Below, one piece after another: positions 33,323 through 40,920 of a DNA stretch of 40,920 nt. Within the stretch, counting starts at the first letter, position 1, and every line of letters starts with the position of its first letter. The translations under genes and the position numbers were made by a program. Under the pieces are notes generated by a model, which was not told where the DNA came from, ran no database searches, and saw only the letters and a program-made list of their open reading frames with translations. The stretch is from Eggerthella sp. CAG:298 (GTDB lineage Bacteria; Actinomycetota; Coriobacteriia; Coriobacteriales; Eggerthellaceae), in assembly GCA_000435675.1 (NCBI GenBank), contig FR895140.1:1-40920 (forward strand). Direction: 5' to 3'.

Positions 33323-34927
33323 ATGGAAACCGAGCTCATATCGCTTGCTGTCATCGCGCTCCTTGCCTGCATCACGCCCCTGCTGGCGCGTGCGATCCCG
33401 CACAAGCTTATTCCTGAAACGGTGTTCTTGCTGTTCGCCGGTGTTATCTGCGGTCCGCATCTGCTCGGATGGATACAGGTGGGCGATGCGATCTCGCTCC
33501 TTTCCGATCTAGGGCTCGGGTTTCTGTTCTTGCTTGCCGGCTACGAGATCGATCCGAAGAATCTTTCCAATTATCAGGGAAAACGGGGATTTGTTACCTG
33601 GATCTTCACGTTCGCGATAGCGGTCTTGGCAGTGTGGGCATGGCCCGAGTTCTCGCTTGATGGTATCGATGGGCTTGCAGTGGTCATCGCGCTCACCACC
33701 ACCGCGCTCGGCACGTTGCTTCCCATCCTGAAAGAGCGCAATCTCATGGACACCCCCATTGGTAACGCGGTGCTCTCTTATGGCACTTGGGGGGAATTGT
33801 GCCCGGTCATTGCCATGGCACTGCTCCTTTCAACGCGCACGACCATTCAGAGCATGATCATTCTGGTGATGTTCGCGCTCATTGCGGTGGCGGTTGCGTT
33901 CCTTTCTTCGCGCCTGAAGAATTGGGATCGCATTTCAACGGCAGTTCAGGAAGGGGCGGAGACCACGCAGCAAACCGTGGTGCGTGCGACCGTGCTGCTC
34001 ATGGTCACGCTCACTGCGCTCTCGGCGGTGTTCAATCTCGATATCGTGCTCGGCGCGTTCGCGGCAGGCTTCATCTTGCGCTACATCATTCCGCAGGGAA
34101 GCAAGAGTCTCGAGACTAAGCTCGATGGGCTTGCGTTCGGCTTCTTCATCCCGCTCTTCTTCATCGTTTCGGGGAGCAATATCGACATCCATGCGGTGGG
34201 CGACAGGCCGCTTCTGCTCGTGTTCTTCATCGTGCTGCTCCTGCTCATTCGCGCACTTCCCGTTTTCATTGCGCTTTCTACAGGCAAGCACAAGCACGAT
34301 CTGAGCCGCAGCGCACGCATCACGGTAGCGCTCTATTGCACCACGGCACTGCCGATCATCGTGGCGGTCACGATGGTGGCGCAACAATCGGGCGCGATGA
34401 GCAACGAGATCGCTTCGGTGCTCGTGTGCGCGGGCGCGGTGACAGTATTCCTCATGCCGGCGCTCGCGTCGATCACCATCCGTATCTCTGACACGCATCT
34501 GGTCGATTTGGCTCATGAGGTTTCGAGCAAGCCAGCTGACCTTTCTACGATCATCAAAAGCCGCGCTGAACTGGTGCGGTTGCTGGCGAAGGCGCGTGTT
34601 CTCATCGACAAGAACGATCCTGATCTTGCGGCGCGCATCGAGCCGTTAGTCGCGAAGCTCGCACACAACGACGAAGACAGTGACGACCGCGATGTGCGCT
34701 ATTTCATCCAGGAAGTGCGTGATCGCTATCGAGAGACGAAGAGCCTGAGCAAAGAGCAGCTCAAGAAGATCGTTTCTGAAGCGGAGCAAGCAGAAAAGGA
34801 GATGGGCGCGAACGAGCCCGCTGCTCCCTATGACGAAGAAGGATACCTCGAGGTCATTGCAAAAGGCGAAGATGCCTCGACGAAGAAGGGTAAGGAAGAG
34901 GGGAATAATGGAACCGGAAGTAGCTAA
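33323..34927 (+). CDS. Cation:proton antiporter, CPA2 (Kef/NapA-like)
   Basis: 534 aa. About 12-13 membrane segments span residues 1-400, with the CPA2 features PETVFLLFAGVICGPHLLGW (about 33-52), LLAGYEIDP (about 72-80) and VLGAFAAGFILRYIIP (the discontinuous helix region, about 240-256). A cytoplasmic, charged, probably coiled-coil tail (about 405-534) replaces the usual TrkA-N/C domains. ATG 33323 has GGAAGGACGAAG directly upstream; the frame is open to 33209. Its last 20 bases overlap the tyrosine phosphatase gene, so the two are translationally linked. Confidence 0.9.
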   Translation: METELISLAVIALLACITPLLARAIPHKLIPETVFLLFAGVICGPHLLGWIQVGDAISLLSDLGLGFLFLLAGYEIDPKNLSNYQGKRGFVTWIFTFAIAVLAVWAWPEFSLDGIDGLAVVIALTTTALGTLLPILKERNLMDTPIGNAVLSYGTWGELCPVIAMALLLSTRTTIQSMIILVMFALIAVAVAFLSSRLKNWDRISTAVQEGAETTQQTVVRATVLLMVTLTALSAVFNLDIVLGAFAAGFILRYIIPQGSKSLETKLDGLAFGFFIPLFFIVSGSNIDIHAVGDRPLLLVFFIVLLLLIRALPVFIALSTGKHKHDLSRSARITVALYCTTALPIIVAVTMVAQQSGAMSNEIASVLVCAGAVTVFLMPALASITIRISDTHLVDLAHEVSSKPADLSTIIKSRAELVRLLAKARVLIDKNDPDLAARIEPLVAKLAHNDEDSDDRDVRYFIQEVRDRYRETKSLSKEQLKKIVSEAEQAEKEMGANEPAAPYDEEGYLEVIAKGEDASTKKGKEEGNNGTGSS

Positions 34928-35741
34928 ACCAGCAGATGGCATGACCGATTACGGTCTGATCGAGCTTTCGGGCAGCGAGAACACCCGCGATCAGGGCGGC
35001 ATGGAAACGGTTACGGGTCAGCGCGTGCGCGCCAAGAAGCTCATTCGCTCCGACAAGCTTGAGAAGCTCACCGATCATGATATCCATGTGCTCGTCGATG
35101 AATATGAGCTGCGCACGGTGATCGACCTGCGCACCGACAAGGAGCGTGAACTATCGCCCGATCCTACCTCGCGTATGCCCGAGGTGAAGTTCGTGAATCT
35201 TCCGGTGTTCACGGAAGGTGCGGTCGGCATCACGCACGAACACGACATTCGTTCGCTCATGAAAGAATTCAGTCAGATGAAGGAAGATCCCTATAAGATC
35301 GTGCGCAATATCTACCCTATGGCGCTCTTGGGAGATGAGGCAGTAAAAGCGTATAAGCAGTTCTTTGATATCTTGCTTGATCAGGAAGAGGGTGCGATCC
35401 TGTGGCATTGCTCAGAAGGGAAGGATCGTACCGGTTTGGCGAGCTTGCTCATCTTGCATGCGCTTGGCGTGCCGCCCGAGACGATCATGGAAGACTATCT
35501 GGCTACGAATATCTTCGCACGCAAGAAACTTCGTCGTGTTGCGCATGATTTCGAGCATCTGCATCTGCTAAAGAAAGGCGATGAGGCGCTGCTTGCTTTC
35601 TTGACCGCTGAGCCTGGGTATCTCAACGCAGCCTGCGAAGCAGCCGAAGAGAAGTACGGCTCGCTCGATGCTTACCTCGAGGAAGGACTCGGCATCACAC
35701 CCGAGAAGCGCGCTCGCCTCGCCGATAAGTACCTCTTTTAA
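34908..35741 (+). CDS. Tyrosine-protein phosphatase (Y_phosphatase3 family)
   Basis: 277 aa. The active-site loop HCSEGKDRTG (167-176) contains the nucleophile Cys168 and Arg174 of the C-x5-R motif; the Lys inside the loop also allows phosphoinositide or lipid phosphate substrates. The N-terminus has the family signature RSDKLEKLTDHDIHVL...VIDLRTDKERE (about 47-81). ATG 34908 follows GAAGAGGGG and lies within the 3' end of the antiporter gene (20-nt overlap). No signal peptide is seen. No cognate tyrosine kinase is nearby. Confidence 0.93.
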   Translation: MEPEVAKPADGMTDYGLIELSGSENTRDQGGMETVTGQRVRAKKLIRSDKLEKLTDHDIHVLVDEYELRTVIDLRTDKERELSPDPTSRMPEVKFVNLPVFTEGAVGITHEHDIRSLMKEFSQMKEDPYKIVRNIYPMALLGDEAVKAYKQFFDILLDQEEGAILWHCSEGKDRTGLASLLILHALGVPPETIMEDYLATNIFARKKLRRVAHDFEHLHLLKKGDEALLAFLTAEPGYLNAACEAAEEKYGSLDAYLEEGLGITPEKRARLADKYLF

Positions 35742-35779
35742 CGTACCAGAGCTCGCCTTCGCTGAAGTAGACCTTCTGG

Positions 35780-36005
35780 CTGGCAAATTGCCATAAGGGG
35801 CGGAGCCTGTGGGGTGGTTGGACGACTCTGAGTCTGCACTCTTAAACAGTAATAGGCTGTTCGAAGGAGCGAAGTGCACGAGATAGCCTGCAAGATATTG
35901 CAGGCTATCGAGCAACGAAAGCGGGTCGACCCAACCACCCCACAGGCGTAAGCTCCTTGTGGCAACGAACGGGAACCTCGTGTCTTGCCCTCTTGGCTGA
36001 TCGAG
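35780..36005. repeat. Mosaic intergenic repeat, copy B (nested inverted repeats)
   Basis: The 317-bp gap (35742-36058) between convergent genes is almost all structured. TGGCAA-A-TTGCCA is at 35780-35792. GCCTGTGGGGTGGTTGG (35805-35821) pairs perfectly with CCAACCACCCCACAGGC (35931-35947). Nested inside, GATAGCCTGCAA (35882-35893) pairs with TTGCAGGCTATC (35898-35909). The block 35923-35993 is about 92% identical to 38113-38184 in copy C. Its end (GGGAACCTCGTGTC...CTGATCGAGC) is shared with copy A. No gene was recognised here. Confidence 0.8.
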
Positions 36006-36006
36006 C

Positions 36007-36036
36007 AAAAAAAGAGCCCTCGTGGGAGAGGGCTCT
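36007..36036 (-). terminator. Rho-independent terminator of the baeRF-like gene (minus strand)
   Basis: Minus strand: AGAGCCCTC (36036-36028) pairs with GAGGGCTCT (36021-36013), followed by seven or more T (36013-36007 are all A on the plus strand). It is 23 bp after the gene's stop. Confidence 0.92.
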
Positions 36037-36058
36037 CGTTGGTGCGGGCGATGTGCAG

Positions 36059-36907
36059 TTACGCTTCGAGGATCTTGCATGCGGCGATGGCGAGCTCCTT
36101 CGAATCCATGCTGCCCGGATCCTTCTCGATGCCCTTATCCATCAGATGTGGAATGGTCGCGATCTTGCGGAATTCGGCCTCATGCTCAGGCAGGCAGGCA
36201 AGGATGACAGGATCGGGATTGTCGGGAAGCAAAGTATCCTGGACCACTTTGTTGATATAGCGGTAGAACTTCTCGGCCTCGATCTTGGACACTTCGTTGC
36301 GCGAGCGATAATCGTGATACGGGTTGAGGTGCTTCATGAGCATGTGGTGGTCGAGCGCGGGTGCATCGCTGAAATCGTGCATGAGTTCGCCGAACTGCTT
36401 CGCAACGCCCTCATCTTCAACATCGATGCGGTTAAGGCAGTTGCCAAGCCCCTTGATGAGTCCGAAGCGATCGGCAGAAACAGCCAAGATGTAGTACTTG
36501 GACTGCTGGAATTCATCGCCCTTGAGTGGGGAAAGCTCCCAGTTGTCGCCGACGAACACTTGCGGATCGACCTTGTGATAGAGGTTCGCGATATAGACAT
36601 GATCCTTGTCGGCGAAGAGCGCAACACTAGCCTCCGCGTTCAGCCAGATCTCTTCATCAGGAGCATTGATAACGTCTTCTAGATGAACGAGGATCTTGTT
36701 ATTCGGCTGGATGGCGTAGTTCGCATCGATCTCATGCTTGGCCTCTTTCATGAGGTCTTTCATCTCGATGCGCTCTTTATTGGTGCGCAAACGCTTGTAT
36801 TCGGTGGGCAGGTAGAGTGAGACGACCGGGCCTTCAGCCGGCGTAGTGAGCTCAGAAATATCGTCCAAGATCATGACGGTATCTTTAGTGTGATGAATGG
36901 GGCGCAT
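36059..36907 (-). CDS. Bacterial archaeo-eukaryotic release factor-like (baeRF) protein
   Basis: 282 aa. The N-terminal VVSLYLPTEYKR (about 28-39) and the central EASVALFADKDHVYIANLYHKVDPQVFVGDNWELSPL, then YYILAVSADRFGLIKG, fit the baeRF families, bacterial relatives of eRF1/Pelota thought to act at the ribosome. The family usually has a third domain and 350-380 aa; here the protein ends after a shortened C-terminal part, so it is a compact version or divergent. ATG 36907 has a strong AGGAGG seven bases upstream. It appears monocistronic with its own terminator. The function in bacteria is not established. Confidence 0.72.
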   Translation of the reverse strand: MRPIHHTKDTVMILDDISELTTPAEGPVVSLYLPTEYKRLRTNKERIEMKDLMKEAKHEIDANYAIQPNNKILVHLEDVINAPDEEIWLNAEASVALFADKDHVYIANLYHKVDPQVFVGDNWELSPLKGDEFQQSKYYILAVSADRFGLIKGLGNCLNRIDVEDEGVAKQFGELMHDFSDAPALDHHMLMKHLNPYHDYRSRNEVSKIEAEKFYRYINKVVQDTLLPDNPDPVILACLPEHEAEFRKIATIPHLMDKGIEKDPGSMDSKELAIAACKILEA

Positions 36908-37032
36908 GATGAAGCCTCCTTGTTGCAGCGGATACGTTCGAACGCCAAGCCCACAGCATGAGCCGAATTGCTGTGTTTCGGCGTGTCTTTAACCTAACAT
37001 GAGCGAATGCGCAGCTGGGAAGCGCGTGGGTT

Positions 37033-37060
37033 TTGACAGAAACCTGTTAAGTTCTAGTTT
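37033..37060 (+). promoter_or_regulatory. Candidate promoter upstream of tcdA
   Basis: TTGACA (37033-37038), a 16-bp spacer, and TAGTTT (37055-37060). A consensus TATAAT also occurs at 37105-37110, but it would start the transcript inside the ribosome-binding site of the gene. Confidence 0.4.
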
Positions 37061-37124
37061 TCCGCCTGCAACTTGACCTTCGGCGTAGGTGCGTGCACGC
37101 TCGCTATAATGAGAGGGAGATCGA

Positions 37125-37898
37125 ATGAAAGGCTCATCCGTGCAACCTGAAACGCCGCAAACGCAATACGACGAATTACCTGCTCGCTACGAGAAGCTCA
37201 AGACCCTGTGGGGTGAAGATGCGCTGCGCGCGATCGTGAATGCGCACGTGCTCGTGCTCGGCATCGGCGGAGTGGGATCGAATTGTACCGAGGCGCTTGC
37301 GCGCGGGGGCGTGGGTAAACTGACGATTCTCGATCGCGATGTGGTGGAGGAGAGCAACATCAACCGTCAGTCCATTGCGTTCTATTCCACGCTTGGCAAG
37401 CGCAAGGTGGATGTGATGGAAGCGATGATCAAGGATATCAACCCCGAAGCGCAGGTCAAGAAGGTGTTCGGCTTTTTGCGTCAGGAGGAGATGGAGAGCT
37501 TCCTTGATGAGTATGCGCGCGATGTGGACTATGTGGTCGATGCGATCGATACGATCTCGGCGAAGCTTAAATTGGCCGAGCTTGCGCCGAACTACTCGTT
37601 CAAATTGATCAGCAGCATGGGTGGGGCGAACAAGATCCACCCCGAGTGCTTCAAGATCGCCGATCTGTATGACACGGTGAACTGCCCGCTCTGTCGCGTC
37701 ATGCGCAAAGAAGGGCGCAAGCGTGGCATCAAGCAGCTGAAGGTCATCTACTCGTGCGAACAGCCAGTCGACACCAACATGGGCAGCGATTGGGAGCGCG
37801 CTGAGCGTAAAGACTTGGGTACGGCATCGTTCGTGCCACCTATTTTCGGCCAGATGATCGCCGGTGAAGTCCTCCGCGACCTTGTCGGTATCGAGTAA
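37125..37898 (+). CDS. tcdA: tRNA threonylcarbamoyladenosine dehydratase TcdA (ThiF/E1-like)
   Basis: ATP-dependent enzyme that cyclises t6A37 in tRNA to ct6A; ThiF/E1 fold. 257 aa. GIGGVGS nucleotide motif (46-52), Asp70 in ILDRD, NINRQ with the adenylating Arg81, and SSMGGANKIHP (about 163-173) are typical of the YgdL/TcdA group. Two cysteines in CPLC (187-190) and a downstream YSCEQP lie where the catalytic Cys is expected. ATG 37125 follows GAGAGGGAG. It stands alone; the partner CsdE-like sulfur acceptor is not in the window. Confidence 0.92.
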   Translation: MKGSSVQPETPQTQYDELPARYEKLKTLWGEDALRAIVNAHVLVLGIGGVGSNCTEALARGGVGKLTILDRDVVEESNINRQSIAFYSTLGKRKVDVMEAMIKDINPEAQVKKVFGFLRQEEMESFLDEYARDVDYVVDAIDTISAKLKLAELAPNYSFKLISSMGGANKIHPECFKIADLYDTVNCPLCRVMRKEGRKRGIKQLKVIYSCEQPVDTNMGSDWERAERKDLGTASFVPPIFGQMIAGEVLRDLVGIE

Positions 37899-37923
37899 AG
37901 ATGCGCTCTCGTCTTGCTTAGGC

Positions 37924-38184
37924 GCTCACGTCTGTATGCGGGTGCAAGAAGAAAGCGACTCTTTGCCGACACATATAATAAATAATAAAACCCGAGCAAA
38001 GCAGCGACGCATGAGCGAATCAGCATGCGCTGATTCGCGAACAGGGAAGCGGGGAGCTTTTTCTTGCGCGGGCGTGCAGACGTGAGCTGACGCTTTAGAC
38101 ATGCAAGAAAGTGGGTCGACCCAACCACCCCTCAGGCGTAAGCCTCTTGTGGCAACGAGCGGGGAACCTCGTGTCTTACCCTCT
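37924..38184. repeat. Mosaic intergenic repeat, copy C (core plus GGGTCGACCC block)
   Basis: The 342-bp gap (37899-38240) between tcdA and the TatD gene is filled by repeat modules. The inverted repeat GCTCACGTCTG (37924-37934)/CAGACGTGAGC (38077-38087), plus GCAAGAA/TTCTTGC further in, encloses the 72-bp core 37984-38055, which is 69/72 identical to copy A. The core hairpin is GCGAATCAGC-ATGC-GCTGATTCGC (38015-38038). The second module, 38113-38184, matches copy B. No gene was recognised. Confidence 0.8.
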
Positions 38185-38240
38185 CCACTGGTGCAGATAG
38201 GTACAGCTGTTTGTTAGCGCAAAAAGGGAAGAGGAGAGAC

Positions 38241-39122
38241 ATGCCAGAGAGTAGAGAGTTTTTCGACGCACATGCGCATATGAGCTTCGCACTCGATGTC
38301 GCCTCGTTCGCCTCATGGTTCACCGAGCGTTTCGCAGGCGCTTTCTCAACGACGGTGAGTCCTGCCGACTATCGTTTCGCACAGCAGACGCTTGTCTCAT
38401 TCCCGAAGATAAAAGTGGGCGTGGGCGCTCACCCTTGGTGGGTCGCGCAGGGCAAGATCTCCGATGAGGACAAGGCGCTCCTTCCTGGCCTCGTTGCCAA
38501 CGCGTGTTACATCGGTGAGGTCGGGCTTGACTTCGGCAAGAATGGGCTTGCCAAGAGCGTTTTTGCGACTGACGAACAGACCAAGCAGGCGCAGATCGAA
38601 GTGCTGCGCACGATCTTCGCTGCCGCAAAGAAGAGTCCTGCGCCTTCAGTCGTTGAAGGCATCGAAGGCGCCAAAGAAGCTGGCGAAGCCAAGGGTGGAC
38701 GCGTCTTCTCGTTCCATGCCGTGCGAGGCGCCGATGTGATCATGGATATGCTCGAGAAATACGAGCTGCTGGAAGATAACACGATCATCTTCCATTGGTT
38801 TTCGGGCTCGAGCGCTCAGCTGAAACGAGCGCGTAATCTGGGTTGCTTCTTCTCGGTCAACGCGTTCATGCTCCAGACGAAGCGCGGCCGAGAATATGCG
38901 AAAGCCATTCCGCTAGATCGTTTGCTCATCGAGACCGATTTGCCCGAAGAGACCTCCATCGACGCATGCGAAGAGGGCTCGCAAACGTGCAAGCAGGCTA
39001 CCGAAGCGGCTGAAGCGCACTATGCATCGATGCTCGAAGAAGCCTATCGGGAAATCGTCACGTTGCGTGGGGAAGATGCGCTCGATGCTATCACGCGCAA
39101 TGTGCGTAAGATCTTCCGCTAA
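38241..39122 (+). CDS. TatD-family metal-dependent hydrolase
   Basis: 293 aa, amidohydrolase-like TIM barrel. Metal ligands: FDAHAHM (Asp9, His11, His13), the EVGLDFG glutamate, a central SFHAVRGAD histidine, HWFSG, and the C-terminal IETDLPEE aspartate. This is the complete TatD set. TatD-like enzymes have 3'-5' DNase or D-aminoacyl-tRNA/peptide hydrolase activities. A ~20-residue Ala/Glu/Gly/Lys-rich insertion follows residue ~135. ATG 38241 has AGGAGAG upstream; the frame is open to 38211. It overlaps the convergent thiE gene by 4 bp at the 3' end. Confidence 0.9.
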   Translation: MPESREFFDAHAHMSFALDVASFASWFTERFAGAFSTTVSPADYRFAQQTLVSFPKIKVGVGAHPWWVAQGKISDEDKALLPGLVANACYIGEVGLDFGKNGLAKSVFATDEQTKQAQIEVLRTIFAAAKKSPAPSVVEGIEGAKEAGEAKGGRVFSFHAVRGADVIMDMLEKYELLEDNTIIFHWFSGSSAQLKRARNLGCFFSVNAFMLQTKRGREYAKAIPLDRLLIETDLPEETSIDACEEGSQTCKQATEAAEAHYASMLEEAYREIVTLRGEDALDAITRNVRKIFR

Positions 39123-39724
39123 GAAAGGGCTGCTCTGAGCTCGTCGATCGTTTCTGCAACGTTGTCGCAGGTCATGAGCGTGCTCATCAAGCATGCGCCG
39201 TCCGCACCAGCATCGCGCACTGAAGCGATATTGTGCGCATTAATGCCGCCGATCGCATAGACGGGAATGGCCGCGTTCGAAGTGATGCGCTTGAGGAAAT
39301 CAAGGCCGCGCGGCTCTACACCAGGCTTGCATTGGGTGGTGAAGATGTGGCCAGCGATGCAGAAATCAGCTCCCTGTCGTTCGACGTGCTCGGCCTCATT
39401 GACCCCATGCACCGATACGCCCACCTCCTGAAACTCGCGCGCGAAATCAGGGTGGCGCTCGAATTCATCGTAGCTCATCTGGATCGAGGGAAAGCCCTTT
39501 GCTGCTGCGAGGTCGACGAAGGTATTCACCGTGATGCGACGGCGCTGATCGGGAAGGAGTAGCGCTTCGATGCGATCGAGCAGTGCGCCGAACTCGCGTT
39601 CAGTAAGGTCCTTCTCACGCACGATCACGCGATCGACCCCCGCATCGCACAGGGCAGCGACCCTCACCTCAAGTGGCTGGGCGCAAAGTGCGCGGTTGGT
39701 TATAGCGACGATCTGAAATGACAT
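39119..39724 (-). CDS. thiE: Thiamine-phosphate synthase ThiE / TenI-like
   Basis: 201 aa, TIM-barrel TMP-synthase family, which couples the thiazole and pyrimidine phosphates to make thiamine phosphate. Visible features: DRVIVREKDL (about 30-39, the REKD motif), SIQMSYDEF and VSVHGVNEA (the usual H-L-P-S-x-D is changed to Q-M-S-Y-D), HIFTTQCKPGVEPRGLDFL (phosphate-binding TxTK-like loop) and PVYAIGGINAHN. Because the L-P-S motif is altered, a TenI-like role is possible. ATG 39724 has AGGAGC upstream and is 7 bp after thiH, so the two form one operon. Confidence 0.85.
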   Translation of the reverse strand: MSFQIVAITNRALCAQPLEVRVAALCDAGVDRVIVREKDLTEREFGALLDRIEALLLPDQRRRITVNTFVDLAAAKGFPSIQMSYDEFERHPDFAREFQEVGVSVHGVNEAEHVERQGADFCIAGHIFTTQCKPGVEPRGLDFLKRITSNAAIPVYAIGGINAHNIASVRDAGADGACLMSTLMTCDNVAETIDELRAALS

Positions 39725-39731
39725 GGTGCTC

Positions 39732-40907
39732 CTATACATAAATGTAATCGTTCATGACGGGCTGTAAGCCGCGCGCAGTGAGCGCAGCAACGACCTCCTC
39801 CACGCTGCGACCATCGGCGATCTCGAATTGGTCGTCGCCCTGCTCTTCGCCTTCGTGTCCGCCGATACCCGTCGAGACTCCCGCCGATATCTTCGTCGCC
39901 GCGATGTCGACCACATTGTTGCGGAAGCGTTCGCATTCACGCGTCGAGATGGTCATGCCAGCGAACGGCATGAAGATGCGATAGGCGCACATGACCTGCA
40001 GAAGCTGGCGTTCATGCACATCGTGGGGGTTGATCTCGCTGTTGTTCGTGATCGGGCGCAAGCGCGGGCACGAGAAGGAAATCTCTGCATGCGGGTATTT
40101 TTTCTGCAACAGATAGGCGTGCATGCCGGTGGCGAAGGCATCCTTGCGGAAATCGGCCAGCCCGAGCAGCGCTGCGAACGCAACGCCGCGCATGCCACCC
40201 ATGAGCGCGCGCTCCTGCGCTTCCATGCGATAGGGGAACACGCGCTTGTGCCCAGCAAGGTGGAGCTCTTCGTAGCGGCGTGCGTCATAGGTCTCCTGGA
40301 ATACGGTCACGTAGTCGGTGCCGCATTCTTGTAGGTAGGCGTATTCATCGGAGTTCATAGGATAGACCTCAAGGCCCACATTCTTGAAATACCGCGAGGC
40401 GATCTTGCAGGCTTCACCGATGTATTCCACGGTGCTCTTGGTGCGACTTTCGCCGGTGAGGATGAGCACTTCTTCAAGCCCTGTTTGGGCGATGGCTGCC
40501 ATCTCTGCCTCGATCTGCTCGGTATCGAGTTGTGCGCGGCGGATCTTGTTGTGGCAGTTGAAACCGCAATAGATGCAGTAGTTCTCGCAGTAGTTCGCCA
40601 AATAGATGGGGGTGAACAGATAGACGTTATCGCCGAAGAAGCGGCGTTTCTCGCTGCGCGCTCGTTGTGCCATTTCCTCGAGGAACGGCTCGGCTGCGGG
40701 GGAGAGCAGCGCACCGAAGTCACGGGGCGTGAGCGTATCGGCTTCCAGCGCGGCGCGCACATCGGCTTCGGTGAAGCTTGCGGGGTCGTATGCGGCGAAC
40801 GCCTCTTCAACCTGAAGGCGAATGGAGGGATCGATCTGCTCCATGTCGGGCAGATAGGTGAGGTGGTCGATCTTGTTCTCGACCTCGAACACCGTTATCC
40901 CGTCCAT
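39732..40907 (-). CDS. thiH: 2-iminoacetate synthase ThiH (radical SAM)
   Basis: Cleaves tyrosine to dehydroglycine (2-iminoacetate) for thiazole formation in anaerobic thiamine synthesis. 391 aa from ATG 40907. The radical-SAM motif is Cys107-x3-Cys111-x2-Cys114 (NYCENYCIYCGF). The family blocks YLPDMEQID, LSPAAEPFLEEMA, ILTGESR, EVYPMNSDEY and SCPRLRP are present. The reading frame is still open at the window edge, so a slightly more upstream start cannot be excluded. It is followed by thiE; thiG/thiS/thiF may lie outside to the right. Confidence 0.94.
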   Translation of the reverse strand: MDGITVFEVENKIDHLTYLPDMEQIDPSIRLQVEEAFAAYDPASFTEADVRAALEADTLTPRDFGALLSPAAEPFLEEMAQRARSEKRRFFGDNVYLFTPIYLANYCENYCIYCGFNCHNKIRRAQLDTEQIEAEMAAIAQTGLEEVLILTGESRTKSTVEYIGEACKIASRYFKNVGLEVYPMNSDEYAYLQECGTDYVTVFQETYDARRYEELHLAGHKRVFPYRMEAQERALMGGMRGVAFAALLGLADFRKDAFATGMHAYLLQKKYPHAEISFSCPRLRPITNNSEINPHDVHERQLLQVMCAYRIFMPFAGMTISTRECERFRNNVVDIAATKISAGVSTGIGGHEGEEQGDDQFEIADGRSVEEVVAALTARGLQPVMNDYIYV

Positions 40908-40920
40908 CGGCTGATGTTCT

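Noticed and set aside
36935..36944. CGTTCGAACG palindrome upstream of the baeRF-like gene as a LexA site
   Set aside because: The half-sites are in the wrong order and lack the 4-bp spacer of CGAAC-N4-GTTCG.
37105..37110. Consensus TATAAT as the tcdA promoter
   Set aside because: No -35 at proper spacing, and the transcript would begin within the ribosome-binding site.

Overview
The window looks like chromosomal DNA of a Gram-positive, high-GC-lineage gut- or mouth-type anaerobe, most likely class Coriobacteriia (Eggerthellaceae-like). The reasons are a mid-50s % GC feel, an HrcA/CIRCE-controlled groESL, SpaA/VaFE-type surface proteins beside a class B sortase, a pair of hydroxysteroid-dehydrogenase-like SDRs, a FitAB/VapBC pair, and a Gram-positive-type LexA box. 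I cannot name the species. No tRNA, rRNA, CRISPR array, prophage or transposase gene was recognised.

Layout. 1-2842 (+): tail of a small membrane protein, then a tight tatB-tatC-hypA-hypB cluster (twin-arginine export plus nickel insertion for hydrogenase maturation). 2971-6041 (+): nadE, then promoter, CIRCE, groES, groEL and terminator. 6215-7005: an AT-richer ribbon-helix-helix/PIN toxin-antitoxin pair. 7031-11235 (+): SpoU-type RNA methyltransferase, tyrS, a 95-aa unknown, and an RlmD-type rRNA methyltransferase. 11413-18507 (-): a three-gene, ATGA-coupled cell-surface operon: a large SpaA/VaFE protein, a Listeria-Bacteroides-repeat protein that is frameshifted here, and a class B sortase. 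Both putative substrates end in F-x-K-T-G sorting signals. 18654-20677 (+): glutamate-cysteine ligase and a lipoprotein. 20787-23479 (-): aldo/keto reductase and two SDRs. 23766-26013 (+): phasin-like protein and an AarF/UbiB kinase-like protein. 26099-29643 (-): serC, then the paired TIGR03915/TIGR03916 DNA-metabolism proteins, the radical-SAM member carrying a LexA box inside its promoter. 29829-36907: CmpB-like membrane protein (+), azoreductase-like flavoprotein (-), ClC channel (-), CPA2 antiporter overlapping a tyrosine phosphatase (+), and a bacterial eRF1-like (baeRF) protein (-). 37125-40907: tcdA (+), TatD-family hydrolase (+), and thiE and thiH (-).

Two families of non-coding DNA are the least explained content. 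(i) Three copies of a palindromic hairpin around ACCGGGTAGTTTGTCA (21669-21699, 26013-26039, 31025-31055) sit at gene 3' ends. Their stems differ by compensatory or wobble-preserving changes. (ii) A mosaic of intergenic repeats (11247-11407, 35805-36005, 37924-38184) shares modules between copies: a 72-bp core with a perfect 10-bp hairpin, a roughly 71-bp block around GGGTCGACCC, and a short GGGAACCTCGTGTC module. Enclosing inverted repeats differ in sequence between copies but still pair.

All calls come from reading the sequence. Family names rest on remembered motifs, not on a database search.
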